Positions 8,957 through 17,659 of a stretch of 64,000 nucleotides of DNA are shown here, in pieces. Location: contig JADYUX010000005.1 of assembly GCA_021532125.1 (NCBI GenBank), forward strand, positions 1-64,000. The letters are read 5' to 3'. The notes under the pieces were generated by a model. It was not told the origin of the DNA, did no database searches, and saw only the letters and a program-made list of their open reading frames with translations. Source of the DNA: Arcanobacterium haemolyticum (GTDB lineage: Bacteria; Actinomycetota; Actinomycetes; Actinomycetales; Actinomycetaceae). How positions within the stretch are numbered: the stretch's first letter is position 1; each line of letters begins with the position of its first letter. Both the position numbers and the translations under genes were made by a program.

Positions 8957-9880
8957 TTACCTCACTCGTGGGCGTTCCCACGGCACGAGGGGCCCCATAT
9001 CTTCGTTCTCCCGGGTTCGTTTGGGAACGACGATCGTCGGGCAGGTGGCATGCTGGATGATCGATTGGCTTGTCGAGCCTAACAACAGCCCCGCGAATCC
9101 TCCACGGCCCCTCGTGCCGATGACAAGGGCATCAACTGCTGTGGAAAACTCCGTCATGAGTGCGGCAGCATTACCTTCGATAGCGTGGCAACGGACATCG
9201 ACATCGTATCCAGCGCTGGCTTCTGCGACAGCCTCGCGCAGCCCGGAGCGAACATCGTCGAGAACTTCCTGATGGTAGTCCGCACCGGGGAGCCACGTCG
9301 TCCCAGCGAAGCTCACGGCACTCACGCAGGAGAGCTTCGCGTGCCAGCGGGCAGCCTCGCGTATTGCAAGCCCTAGCGCCAGCCGAGAGGCTTCTGAACC
9401 GTCGAAGCCACAGACGATGTGGCGTACCGGCAAAACTTCCTCGACAGCGGCCGACGGAACAATGACGACGGCACAGTATGCGCGCGAGGAGACGGCGGAT
9501 GCCACCGAACCGAGGAGACGATCGACGAAACCTCCCGAACCGCCTCGCGCACCGATGACGACACGCGCTACCGACTTCGATTTATTGAGGAGCGCCGTCG
9601 TCGGATCGTCCGATTCAAGCACTGGAGAAACTTCAACGCCGGAATCCTTCACGCGAGCAATTGCCTCGTCGAGAATTCTTTCGGCGCCATCGCGTGTGAG
9701 GCCACCGTGCTTATCTTCGTTACCTTGATGCGAGGCATACGTCGGCTGCTCGTAACAGCAGAGAATCTCCAGTCGGGCACGGCGGGTTCGGGCTTCTTGT
9801 GCTGCCCAGTCCAGAGCGTTGAGTGACGCCTGCGAACCATCGACACCACAAACGACTACGTTGTCATGCTTGTACACCAT
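8957..9880 (-). CDS. Tandem universal stress protein (two UspA domains)
   Basis: 307 residues from the ATG at 9880, chosen because AGGAGG lies 8 bases upstream; the longer frame adds unconserved residues. Two UspA domains: residues about 5-140 start VVVCGVDGSQASLNALDWA and end with VIGARGGSGGF plus LLGSVASAV; residues about 150-290 start HIVCGFDGSEASRLAL and end with VIGTRGRGGF plus LLGSTSQSI. Both keep the ATP-binding G-x2-G-x9-G-S pattern. Family role: an ATP-binding stress or dormancy protein in the cytoplasm. It stands alone, between tRNA-Arg and the NlpC/P60 gene. Confidence 0.93.
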   Translation of the reverse strand: MVYKHDNVVVCGVDGSQASLNALDWAAQEARTRRARLEILCCYEQPTYASHQGNEDKHGGLTRDGAERILDEAIARVKDSGVEVSPVLESDDPTTALLNKSKSVARVVIGARGGSGGFVDRLLGSVASAVSSRAYCAVVIVPSAAVEEVLPVRHIVCGFDGSEASRLALGLAIREAARWHAKLSCVSAVSFAGTTWLPGADYHQEVLDDVRSGLREAVAEASAGYDVDVRCHAIEGNAAALMTEFSTAVDALVIGTRGRGGFAGLLLGSTSQSIIQHATCPTIVVPKRTRENEDMGPLVPWERPRVR

Positions 9881-10140
9881 TGTGCGCACCTCCTGGTTTG
9901 CGTTACATCTATTCTCGCACGCTTTCCTCCTCATGTGTGAACTGCTCCACAAGACAAATCGTGCGATTCCTCAGGTCACGCGTGTACCACGTCTTCGGAG
10001 GCGCCCTTGCCCGCCGAATCTGCGCGGACCCTAGCCCTGCAACAGCTCATCCACACCCGTGTTGGGAGAAGTCAGAGCGCTGGCTAAAACTCGCACACCT
10101 CGTAGAAATGGGGCGAGCCCTGCGTGAGGGCAGATATATG

Positions 10141-10177
10141 CCGGTGAGGGGGCCGGCTAAGCCGACCCCCTCACCGG
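10141..10177 (-). terminator. Terminator of the NlpC/P60 gene
   Basis: Near-perfect 18-bp inverted repeat, with arms 10141-10158 and 10160-10177 and one C/A mismatch, just downstream of the minus-strand stop at 10189. Confidence 0.8.
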
Positions 10178-10188
10178 AGTAAAAGTTT

Positions 10189-10959
10189 TTAGTTGAACAC
10201 GCGGATGACCGTAGGAGTTCCGATCCACGAGTTCGGGCCAACTGCCGTATCCATGCTCTCGTTCCATGCGCCGACGTTCTTGCCGTTGCCGATGTAGATT
10301 GCCACGTGACCCGGCCAGTAGAGGATGTCGCCAGGCTGTGCCTGCGAGTAAGGAACCTGGGTTCCGGCCGAGAGGACGGAGGTGGTGTATCCGCCAATGG
10401 AGACGCCGTACTGAGCGTAAACGTAGCGGACGAAGCCGATGCAGTCCCAACCCGAAGGCGTGGTGCCGCCCCAGCGGTAGGGCGAACCAACGTAAGACAA
10501 CGCAGTTGCAGCAACATCGGAGGCCGAGCCCGAGAGTGCGCCTGTGGCAGCGACATCGACGCTGGCCGTTGCAGCGGCGTTGGACGACGAAGCGCCCGTG
10601 AAAGCGGTGGTAGGAGCGGCTGTTTCTTGCGCAGCTGCTGCCGCTTGCTGGGCAGGAGCTTCAACCGTGACAGCGAGCTCAACGGCATCCGAGGCGCTCT
10701 GAACTTCTACCTGCTCGACGTCCCACTCAGCGTCTGCCGGTGCGGTCACTTCTTCGGTGGCCGTTGCGGGAGCCTCTGTCGGGTCGGAGAGCGTGCCGAG
10801 AAGTGCAGCGTTAGGCTGATCCTGATCGTCTGCGTGTGCGGCAGGCATTGTCACGCCGAACATGGCGCCAACAGCCAGTGCTGCTGCTACACCGCGACCC
10901 GCGGGACTGTTTACAGCATTCAGGGCTGCCTCGCGGTTCATCGCATGGCGTCCGGCCAT
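10189..10959 (-). CDS. Secreted NlpC/P60 peptidoglycan endopeptidase
   Basis: 256 residues. The signal peptide is residues 1-43 (positive head, AAALAVGAMFGVTM core, AHA/DD cleavage). A disordered Ala/Thr/Glu-rich linker runs to about 145, then the NlpC/P60 domain (146-256). The catalytic cysteine is C173 in GWDCIGF (Ile replaces the commoner Ser after Cys) and the histidine is H218 in PGHVAIYIGNG. The family cleaves stem peptides (D-Glu to diamino acid), working outside the membrane in growth or separation. AAGGAG lies 7 bases before the ATG. No coiled coil, SH3 or LysM domain is seen, so wall targeting must come from the linker or protein partners. The upstream repeats at 11022-11067 suggest envelope-responsive control. 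Confidence 0.92.
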   Translation of the reverse strand: MAGRHAMNREAALNAVNSPAGRGVAAALAVGAMFGVTMPAAHADDQDQPNAALLGTLSDPTEAPATATEEVTAPADAEWDVEQVEVQSASDAVELAVTVEAPAQQAAAAAQETAAPTTAFTGASSSNAAATASVDVAATGALSGSASDVAATALSYVGSPYRWGGTTPSGWDCIGFVRYVYAQYGVSIGGYTTSVLSAGTQVPYSQAQPGDILYWPGHVAIYIGNGKNVGAWNESMDTAVGPNSWIGTPTVIRVFN

Positions 10960-11376
10960 CAGGGATCTCCTTGTTCAGATTGCGCGCATGCCTACGGCTC
11001 TACGCCTGACAAACCAAAACAATAACGGCAAAATAACCAAATGTCACGTTTCGATAACAAATGTTACCCAAGGCATGAAACAGCCCGGAAACCGCACGAA
11101 ATCAACGATTTGCGGGGAGTAGAGCCCAGAGCAAGGCCCCGGGAACCCCCTGACACAACCCTATAGACCCCTGTATTTACAACGTTTTCCTCGGGTTTCA
11201 GATAACGAAAATTACGTTTTGTTACTTCGCACACATTTCATGGGCGACGAGATTCCCTCGGCAAGAAAATCCCGACTTTTCCCCATAAAACCACTGGCAG
11301 CACCCGCGAGAGCACACCTCACGATAGGCACCTCACACCCTGCAACTTCCAGGATGCCATACGTATCCTGGAAGGC
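10960..11376. other. Divergent intergenic region with no gene
   Basis: About 417 bases between the leftward NlpC/P60 gene and the rightward DedA gene. It holds AT-rich regulatory-looking sequence (ATAAC/GTTAC repeats at 11022-11067 and again near 11203-11226). No convincing open frame is present, and I could not recognise a c-di-AMP riboswitch although such elements often precede this peptidase family. Confidence 0.6.
11022..11067 (-). promoter_or_regulatory. MtrA-box-like ATAAC/GTTAC repeats
   Basis: ATAAC occurs at 11022-11026, 11033-11037 and 11054-11058 (start-to-start spacings 11 and 21), and GTTAC at 11063-11067 forms the palindrome ATAAC-AAAT-GTTAC. In other actinobacteria the response regulator MtrA binds paired GTAAC-like repeats upstream of NlpC/P60 and resuscitation-factor genes. 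The match here is inference from motif and helical phasing. Confidence 0.45.
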
Positions 11377-12084
11377 ATGAGCTTCCTATCAGACCCAGAG
11401 CTACTTCTCTCGACGCTTGGCGCCTTTGTGCTTCCCGGCCTGGCCCTCATCCTCTTCGTCGAGTCGGGCCTGCTTTTCCCCTTCCTTCCCGGCGACTCCC
11501 TCATCTTCACTGCCGCGATGCTACACACGCAGTTCGGATTCTCCATCTGGACCATGCTGATCGTCGGCATCCTCGCCGCTTTCCTCGGTGTCCAGGTGGG
11601 GTATTGGATTGGCGCAAAGTTTGGCAGGCGTCTTTTCAAAGATGACGCGCGAATCCTGAAAACTGAATACCTCAACAGCGCCGAGGCCTACTTCGAGAAG
11701 CACGGCGCCATATCTCTCGTGCTTTCGCGATTCGTGCCTATCGTCCGCACGTTCGTCCCGATCGCTGCTGGCGCCGCCCGCATGAACTACCCACGCTTCG
11801 TTTTCTTCAACATGGTGGGAGCCCTCGCGTGGCTTGGCCTCATGACTGGCGCCGGGCTCTTGCTCGGCCAGATTCCGTTCGTCGCCAACAACATCGACAT
11901 CATTGCCATCATCATCGTGCTGGTATCGGTTCTTCCGATCCTCATCAGCTTCATCACGAAGCGAGTTAAAGCTAAGAAGGCCGCTACCGAACTCGCCGTT
12001 GCCGTCCAGGAAACAGCCACGAGTTCTGTACCGGCAGAGAACGCCGCTGCGTCGTCCGACGCACCACAGACCACCGAGATCTAA
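11377..12084 (+). CDS. DedA-family membrane protein (VTT domain)
   Basis: 235 residues. The DedA/VTT core runs from about 10 to 195: a re-entrant hydrophobic segment with ESGLLFPFLPGDSLIFTAA near residue 30, then GYWIGAKFGRRLF, the conserved FEKHGAISLVLSRFVPIVRTFVPIAAGAARM segment with functional arginines, and C-terminal helices. The tail (200-235) is hydrophilic and Ala-rich. The family are polytopic proteins linked to lipid-carrier (undecaprenyl phosphate) recycling and proton-motive-force homeostasis; the exact substrate here is unknown. GGAAGG lies just upstream of the ATG. It converges with the DtxR-type gene and shares a terminator with it. Confidence 0.92.
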   Translation: MSFLSDPELLLSTLGAFVLPGLALILFVESGLLFPFLPGDSLIFTAAMLHTQFGFSIWTMLIVGILAAFLGVQVGYWIGAKFGRRLFKDDARILKTEYLNSAEAYFEKHGAISLVLSRFVPIVRTFVPIAAGAARMNYPRFVFFNMVGALAWLGLMTGAGLLLGQIPFVANNIDIIAIIIVLVSVLPILISFITKRVKAKKAATELAVAVQETATSSVPAENAAASSDAPQTTEI

Positions 12085-12100
12085 AGGTTCCCTGGCGTTG

Positions 12101-12137
12101 AAGAAGGGGGTGCGCATCAATTGCGCACCCCCTTCTT
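12101..12137. terminator. Bidirectional terminator
   Basis: 16-bp perfect stem AAGAAGGGGGTGCGCA (12101-12116), loop TCAAT, complement 12122-12137. It lies between convergent dedA-like and dtxR-like genes, and both strands have A/T next to the stem. Confidence 0.9.
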
Positions 12138-12144
12138 GTAAGGA

Positions 12145-12834
12145 TCAAGCCTCGACAAGCAAGTGACTCTGCAACCATTCAGTCAACGGCACCCGGCCCG
12201 ACGGCCCCGAGATACTCCACTCACCCGCGTCCTCTGAGATTGTCACCTCAGCATCAGCAACAATCCCAGCAGCGCAAAGCTCCTGCAGCAAACGTGTATC
12301 AGTTTGGAGTACCTCACCAATCCGCTTAACTCGGCACACCCCGCCCTCCGGGCGCTCCTTAATAAAATCGACAACACGCACAAGGCCAGATGGACCAGCC
12401 GCATTCACGCCTGGACCAGCCGACAGTGCAGCCGGAATCGGATTACCAAAGGGATCCGTCGCAACGCTTCCCACAAGGTCGGCAATCTTCGCCTCAACCT
12501 CGTCGGAAATAACATGCTCCCACCGGCACGCCTCATCGTGAATATCTACCCACGGAACATGCAAAACTTCCAGAAGCAGACGTTCGGCCAGACGATGCTT
12601 GCGCATGACATTCGTCGCCTGCGCTCGGCCTTCCTCCGAAAGCTCGATCGTCCGAGAGCCTACAATCGTCAGCAATCCATCGCGCTGGAGGCGAGCAACC
12701 GTTTCAGAAACTGTCGGCTTCGATTGACCCAAACGCTCGACCAACCTCGCCCTGAGCGGAGGTACACCCTCCTCCTCAAGCTCATAAATAGCCTTGAGAT
12801 ACATTTCTGTTGTATCGACTAAATCGCCGCTCAT
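12145..12834 (-). CDS. ideR: DtxR/IdeR-family iron-dependent repressor
   Basis: 229 residues; the start at 12834 is chosen because GAGGAG lies a few bases upstream. The N-terminal winged helix (LVDTTEMYLKAIYELEEEG, helix SKPTVSETVARLQRDGLL) and the metal/dimer domain are very close to DtxR. The metal ligands are visible: Met in TTEMYL, His and Glu in RKHRLAER, and HDEACRWEH with Cys, Glu and His. An SH3-like FeoA domain forms the C-terminus (about 150-229). Family role: with Fe(II) it represses uptake and siderophore genes and controls iron storage. The targets are not in this window; no DtxR box was recognised. Confidence 0.93.
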   Translation of the reverse strand: MSGDLVDTTEMYLKAIYELEEEGVPPLRARLVERLGQSKPTVSETVARLQRDGLLTIVGSRTIELSEEGRAQATNVMRKHRLAERLLLEVLHVPWVDIHDEACRWEHVISDEVEAKIADLVGSVATDPFGNPIPAALSAGPGVNAAGPSGLVRVVDFIKERPEGGVCRVKRIGEVLQTDTRLLQELCAAGIVADAEVTISEDAGEWSISGPSGRVPLTEWLQSHLLVEA

Positions 12835-13129
12835 ACCCACTCCTCACACAGATTCGCGCGTAAAAACTACTGATGAAGGCACACGTGAACGACAGCCTTC
12901 ACGGACCATATCCCACCCTATTAGTCCGAACTTCCACCACCAAGGCCAGAGGTTTTATACGCGAAAAGTGTTCGCTATTTCGGCCCTCTCAACGCATAAG
13001 CCGCCGTTCTCATACCGTCCGTTCCACTATTGAGGTCGGCATCATCCACGTGCCCGATTCGCACAATGACGCACGACTTCTCGTGGACACATCCCTCGCC
13101 GTCCAGCTTCAGCGCGGCACAATATCCCC
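12835..13129. other. Divergent spacer, no gene
   Basis: About 295 bases between the leftward DtxR-type gene and serC. It must hold both promoters. I saw no convincing inverted repeat, DtxR box or small gene. Confidence 0.5.
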
Positions 13130-14260
13130 ATGACGCTGCATCTGCCCAACTCCCTTCGCCCCTCCAATGGCCGCTTCGGTTCAGGCCCGTCTAAAGTGCG
13201 CCCGGAGCAACTCGTCGGATTCGTGGAGGCAAACTCCCCGATGGGGCAGTCTCATCGTCAAAGTTCCGTCAGAAGCGTTGTCGGCCGGATTAGATCCGGC
13301 CTAACTGACCTTTTCTCCCTTCCCGACGGCTATGAAGTACTCCTCGGTAACGGCGGCGCGAGCCTCCTCTGGGACGCTATTGCCTTCTGCGTCGTTGAGT
13401 CTCGGGCCCAAGCTGCCGTCTTTGGCGAGTTCTCCTCTAAGGCAGCTCAAGCGAGCACCCGAGTACCGTGGATCGACAACGTCGAGATTCGACGCGCAGA
13501 CGTCGGCAGCCTCGCCCTATGCGAATCCCGCAGTGACATCGATACCTACCTTTACCCGCACAACGAAACGTCAACAGGAGTCATCTCGCCCGTTCGTCGT
13601 TACGGCGCAGAATCTTTCAACGGCGACGAACCTCTGACAATCGTTGACGCCACGTCCTGTGCCGGTGGCGTCCCCGTCGATATCACGCGCACCGACCTCT
13701 ACTACTTCTCGCCACAAAAATGCTTCGGCTCCGACGGTGGCCTCTGGCTCGCCATCGCCTCCCCGCGCGCTATCGCCCGAATCGAACGTCTCTGCACCGA
13801 CCGCTGGATCCCCGACATCCTCAACCTCAGGCTCGCGCTCACGAACTCACGCAAGGATCAAACGCTTAACACTCCTGCTATCGCCACGCTCCTTATGGTG
13901 GCTAATCAAGTGGAGTGGATGCTCGACCAGGGCGGTCTCGCCGCCATGTCCGCGCGCTGCACAGCCTCATCCTCCGCGATCTATTCGTGGGCAACGCGGC
14001 GCCCCGACGCCACCCCCTTCGTCGTCAATCCTCAGTGGCGTTCACCCGTCGTTGCCACCATTGATTTTGACGACGATATCCGCGCATCTGAGATTTCGTC
14101 GTTCCTCCGTGGCGAAGGAATCGTCGATATTGATCCCTACCGGTCACTCGGGCGCAATCAATTCCGATTCGGGACGTTCCCAAACGTCGATCTCGCGGAC
14201 GTCGAATCATTGCTGGCGTGCATCGATTGGGCTATCGACCACGGAATCGGGCGCGACTGA
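13130..14260 (+). CDS. serC: Phosphoserine aminotransferase (mycobacterial type)
   Basis: 376 residues. A PLP fold-type I enzyme that converts 3-phosphohydroxypyruvate plus glutamate to 3-phosphoserine in the cytosol (serine biosynthesis, and a related step of pyridoxine synthesis where present). Evidence: the N-terminal GRFGSGPSKVRPEQL motif typical of the actinobacterial branch, LLGNGGASLLWD for cofactor phosphate binding, YLYPHNETSTG, the Asp of IVDATSCAGG, and the Schiff-base Lys197 in YFSPQKCFGSDGG. Length is normal for this branch. No strong ribosome site precedes the ATG, so a leaderless mRNA is possible. Confidence 0.92.
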   Translation: MTLHLPNSLRPSNGRFGSGPSKVRPEQLVGFVEANSPMGQSHRQSSVRSVVGRIRSGLTDLFSLPDGYEVLLGNGGASLLWDAIAFCVVESRAQAAVFGEFSSKAAQASTRVPWIDNVEIRRADVGSLALCESRSDIDTYLYPHNETSTGVISPVRRYGAESFNGDEPLTIVDATSCAGGVPVDITRTDLYYFSPQKCFGSDGGLWLAIASPRAIARIERLCTDRWIPDILNLRLALTNSRKDQTLNTPAIATLLMVANQVEWMLDQGGLAAMSARCTASSSAIYSWATRRPDATPFVVNPQWRSPVVATIDFDDDIRASEISSFLRGEGIVDIDPYRSLGRNQFRFGTFPNVDLADVESLLACIDWAIDHGIGRD

Positions 14261-14357
14261 ACAGCCGCCATCCAGCTGGACGGCCACTGTTCGGGGTGGT
14301 GTCCAGGCCGCCGGGTGAACTCGGGGAGGTCGGTTTAACGCGCCTGCACCGGGAGTT

Positions 14358-15701
14358 TTAACGCGCCTGATCGCCAGGAGTACGCACCGGAATCTCGGCA
14401 GCCTCAGCCTCAGCGCGCTCACGCGGACCAATAATCTCCACATGCGGCCGCGAACGCACATGGTAGTGCACCTCCACGTGCCAATGCTTACGGCCCCACA
14501 AGAAAGCGCCAATTGCGACGACGAACGCAGCAATCGCACCAATCCCGATACCCCAACGCGGGCTAATCGACTGGCTAATCCAACCAACCACCAACGAACC
14601 GATCGGTGCACTGCCCATCATGACTGTCTGATACAACGCCATGACGCGCCCACGCATATGCGGTTCCGTGGACATCTGCACAGCCGTATTCGCCCCGGTC
14701 AGCAGAATCAGCATGGAGAGCCCTGCCGGAATGAGGGAAAGCGCGTACGTCTCATACGTCGGCATGAGGGCATTCACGCCCTCGCAGACAGCGAAAACGA
14801 GCGTCGAGATAATAACTAGCCGGACACGGGGCTGATTGCGTCGCCTAGCTGCGATTAACGCTCCCGTCAGCGAGCCAATCGCGAGGATGGAGCCGAGAAG
14901 ACCGTACTCGCCGGCTTGCTTATCGAAAACAGCGCGAGCCATCGAGGCAGTCGTGAGCTGGAAGTTCAATCCGAGACACGACACCGTTCCCGTGACGACG
15001 AAGATCATGACGAGATCGTGACGTGCCTTAACGTAGGCGAAGCCCTCACGCACGCCGCCGCGCTTGGATTTCTCCGAGGTCTTTGTGCTCAACGGATAGA
15101 GCTGATCTTGCTTCATCACCGCGAGCGCAATGATCGTCGCAACAAAAGATGCGCCGTTGATGATGAACACCCAGCCCGGGCCTACCCAGGCAATAAGGAG
15201 GCCTGCGACGCCGGGGCCGACGAGCCTCGCGAGGTTAAAGCTCGTCGAATTCAAACCGACGGCATTGGGAAGGTCGTCTGCCGGCACGAGCTCTGATACA
15301 AATACTTGGCGCGGCGGTGCATCGAATGCCGAGGCGGTTCCCAGGAGGAAAGCGAAAATGCATACATGCATGACGGTGGCGTTGCCAGAAAGGACGAGCG
15401 CGCCGAGAGCAAAGGCCATAAGAGCTTGAGCGGCCTGAGTGGCAAAAAGAATTTTTCGTTTATCGAAACGATCCGCCAGCGTTCCCGCAACCGGGGTAAA
15501 AAACATCAGCGGCAAAAATTGCAATGCTGTCACCATGCCCACCGCGAAAGAATTGTCGTCGGTAAGAATTGCGAGAACTAACCAATCTTGGGCTACACGC
15601 TGCATCCACGTGCCTGTGTTTGCCACAAGCGCCGAGAAGAACCACACGCGATAGTTATAAAAACGTAGGCTGGCAAATGTGCGTCCCACGAGTGCTCTCA
15701 T
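14358..15701 (-). CDS. MFS exporter (EntS/MFS_3-like)
   Basis: About 447 residues from the ATG at 15701; a GTG at 15749 in frame is an alternative and the start is not settled. Twelve hydrophobic segments follow NYRVWFFSALVANTGTWMQRVAQDWLVL, and the loop 2-3 motif GTLADRFDKRKIL is the MFS signature. The MFS_3 family (enterobactin exporter and macrolide-efflux-like proteins) is the best match, with QMSTEPHMRGRVMALYQ between TM10 and TM11. It probably exports a small molecule by proton antiport; the substrate is unknown. The charged His-rich C-terminus (about 415-447) is cytoplasmic. Confidence 0.85.
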   Translation of the reverse strand: MRALVGRTFASLRFYNYRVWFFSALVANTGTWMQRVAQDWLVLAILTDDNSFAVGMVTALQFLPLMFFTPVAGTLADRFDKRKILFATQAAQALMAFALGALVLSGNATVMHVCIFAFLLGTASAFDAPPRQVFVSELVPADDLPNAVGLNSTSFNLARLVGPGVAGLLIAWVGPGWVFIINGASFVATIIALAVMKQDQLYPLSTKTSEKSKRGGVREGFAYVKARHDLVMIFVVTGTVSCLGLNFQLTTASMARAVFDKQAGEYGLLGSILAIGSLTGALIAARRRNQPRVRLVIISTLVFAVCEGVNALMPTYETYALSLIPAGLSMLILLTGANTAVQMSTEPHMRGRVMALYQTVMMGSAPIGSLVVGWISQSISPRWGIGIGAIAAFVVAIGAFLWGRKHWHVEVHYHVRSRPHVEIIGPRERAEAEAAEIPVRTPGDQAR

Positions 15702-15969
15702 CCCCTTACAAACATCCGCGTGCAGAATGACGTTCGCGGTTACTTTCACCGCGCAGCATCGCGTGACATATTCGGCTCCTTCACCTTATCGCTCCTCGTG
15801 AGAGCCTGCCATGACTCAGGAAACATTTCAGAAAATCACATAAATTCGCGCACATGCGCTGCACTGTTTATACGAATTCTTTTCCCGTCGGATTTAGACG
15901 ACCACGATACATGTGCACAACTAGGTTGTCTGGTGTCGTTCGCACGCCACACCCTGCACCTATGACACA
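15702..15969. other. Intergenic stretch without a gene
   Basis: AT-richer spacer upstream of the MFS gene, which must hold its promoter (leftward). No repeat, RNA or convincing frame was recognised. Confidence 0.5.
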
Positions 15970-16004
15970 ACGTGGGGCCCCACCGTAACGGCAGGGCCCC
16001 ACGT
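15970..16004 (-). terminator. Terminator of the NCS2 permease gene
   Basis: ACGTGGGGCCC (15970-15980) pairs with GGGCCCCACGT (15994-16004), 13-base loop, downstream of the permease stop on the minus strand. Confidence 0.8.
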
Positions 16005-16029
16005 CTTATTCGGCGCGTTCAGTTCATGT

Positions 16030-17508
16030 TCATGCGCCAAGTGCGCTCTGGATTGGTCCGAGCAGGAAGTAGACGACGAAGAGAACCGACACCGCCCACA
16101 TGAGCGGGTGAACTTTGCGTGTGCGTCCGGTTGCAACTTCCATGACGATGTAGGAGATGAAGCCCACGCCAATACCCACGGTGATCGAGTAGCCGAACGG
16201 CATGAGAGCGATGGCGAGGAAGGCGGGAATCGCGGTGGACAGTTCGCCCCACTTGATATCGCCCACCTGCTGCATCATGAGGAATCCGACGGCGACGAGG
16301 GCCGGAGCAGCGGCTTCGTTCGGCACGAGTCCGACGAGCGGGGCGAGGAACATTGACGCGAGGAAGGCCAGGCCAGTCACGATGGAGGCGAGGCCGGTTC
16401 GCGCGCCGTCAGCAACGCCTGTCGAGGATTCAACGAAGGACGTGTTGGACGAAACACCGCCGACACCACCTGCGATAGCTGCAACGGAATCTGCCAGGAG
16501 GATACGGCCCGTGTTGTAGGGGTTACCGTTTTCGTCGAGGAGGTTTCCTTCCGATCCGACGGCCACCATCGTGCCCATGGTGTCGAAGAAGTCTGCGAGC
16601 ATCACGGAGAAGGCCAAGACAATGACGGAAAGGACACCAAGCTTCTGGAACGGGCCAACAACGGAGAATTCGCCGATCGTCGCGAAATCGGGCAGGGCAA
16701 CTGGCGATCCGGAGAGGGAGGGAACCATGAGGTTCCATCCACCGGGGTTGTCTGCGCTTGCTGGTCCGAGCTTGGCGACCGCTTCAATGATGACTGCGAG
16801 AATCGTCGATGTAAGGATTCCGACGAGGATCGCGCCCTTAACTCGCTTCACCATAAGAATGGCGGTCACGAACAGGCCGACAATAAAGACGAGAAGTGGA
16901 AGGGTGGAAATTGAACCGCCCACAGCGAAGCTGAGGATTGTGCCTGTTCCTGCACGGACAATTCCTGCATTGACGAGGCCGATCAGTGTGATGAAGAGAC
17001 CGATGCCCACAGAGATTGCTGTGCGCATGAATTTGGGGACAGCGCGGAAGATGGCTTCACGCAAACCTGTGACGACGAGAAGGACAACGACGATACCTTC
17101 GATGACGATGATGCCCATGCCATCGGCCCAGGTCATTCCAGGAAGCTGGACGATTGTTGAGGCGACCATCGAGTTGAGGCCAAGGCCTGCGGCCAGGGCG
17201 ATTGGGAAATTCGCGTAGGCTCCCATGAAAATCGACATGAGGCCAGCAATGAGAGCTGTGCCTGCTGCGATTGCTGGAATGTTCGCCTCCGCGCCTCCGC
17301 CGAGGTAGGCGCCTGTGGAATCCTGTCCTGACAAGATAATTGGGTTGAGGACGAGGATGTAGGTCATCGAGAAGAAGGTGACGAGCCCACCTCGAATCTC
17401 TTGGGCCACTGTGGACCCGCGTTCGCTCAGGTGGAAGAAGGAATCGAGGAATCGGGGCTTTGAAGTGGTCGATTCATGATCGACTGAAGTAGTCAGTGTT
17501 TCGCTCAC
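16030..17508 (-). CDS. NCS2-family purine permease (AzgA/PbuG-like)
   Basis: 492 residues, GTG start. About 14 hydrophobic segments; hallmarks of the adenine/guanine/hypoxanthine branch are EIRGGLVTFFSMTYILVLNPIIL near the N-terminus, FPIALAAGLGLNSMVA around residue 115, ADFFDTMGTMVAVG around residue 310, and GVSSNTSFVESSTGVADGARTGL around residue 350. It imports purine bases with protons across the plasma membrane. No purine riboswitch could be recognised in the 150-base leader. A single-gene unit with its own terminator. Confidence 0.92.
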   Translation of the reverse strand: MSETLTTSVDHESTTSKPRFLDSFFHLSERGSTVAQEIRGGLVTFFSMTYILVLNPIILSGQDSTGAYLGGGAEANIPAIAAGTALIAGLMSIFMGAYANFPIALAAGLGLNSMVASTIVQLPGMTWADGMGIIVIEGIVVVLLVVTGLREAIFRAVPKFMRTAISVGIGLFITLIGLVNAGIVRAGTGTILSFAVGGSISTLPLLVFIVGLFVTAILMVKRVKGAILVGILTSTILAVIIEAVAKLGPASADNPGGWNLMVPSLSGSPVALPDFATIGEFSVVGPFQKLGVLSVIVLAFSVMLADFFDTMGTMVAVGSEGNLLDENGNPYNTGRILLADSVAAIAGGVGGVSSNTSFVESSTGVADGARTGLASIVTGLAFLASMFLAPLVGLVPNEAAAPALVAVGFLMMQQVGDIKWGELSTAIPAFLAIALMPFGYSITVGIGVGFISYIVMEVATGRTRKVHPLMWAVSVLFVVYFLLGPIQSALGA

Positions 17509-17659
17509 TCACACCAGTCTCACCAAATGAACAAACCTTCGTCTAGATCATTTCACGATTTGGACGTTTCTGGCTTGTTGAATGAAATACGTAGATCACA
17601 TTCCCACACCGAGGCTCCCGCAACGACACATAAATTGTGCACGTCAGAAAGCACCCCGC

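Noticed and set aside
10960-11376. c-di-AMP (ydaO-type) riboswitch before the NlpC/P60 gene
   Set aside because: The conserved GGGGAACCC-type core and paired stems could not be found in the leader.
15702-15969. Small gene between the MFS and NCS2 genes
   Set aside because: No frame with a credible start or domain.
17509-17659. Purine riboswitch before the NCS2 permease gene
   Set aside because: No recognisable three-way junction or conserved loop sequences in the 150-base leader.
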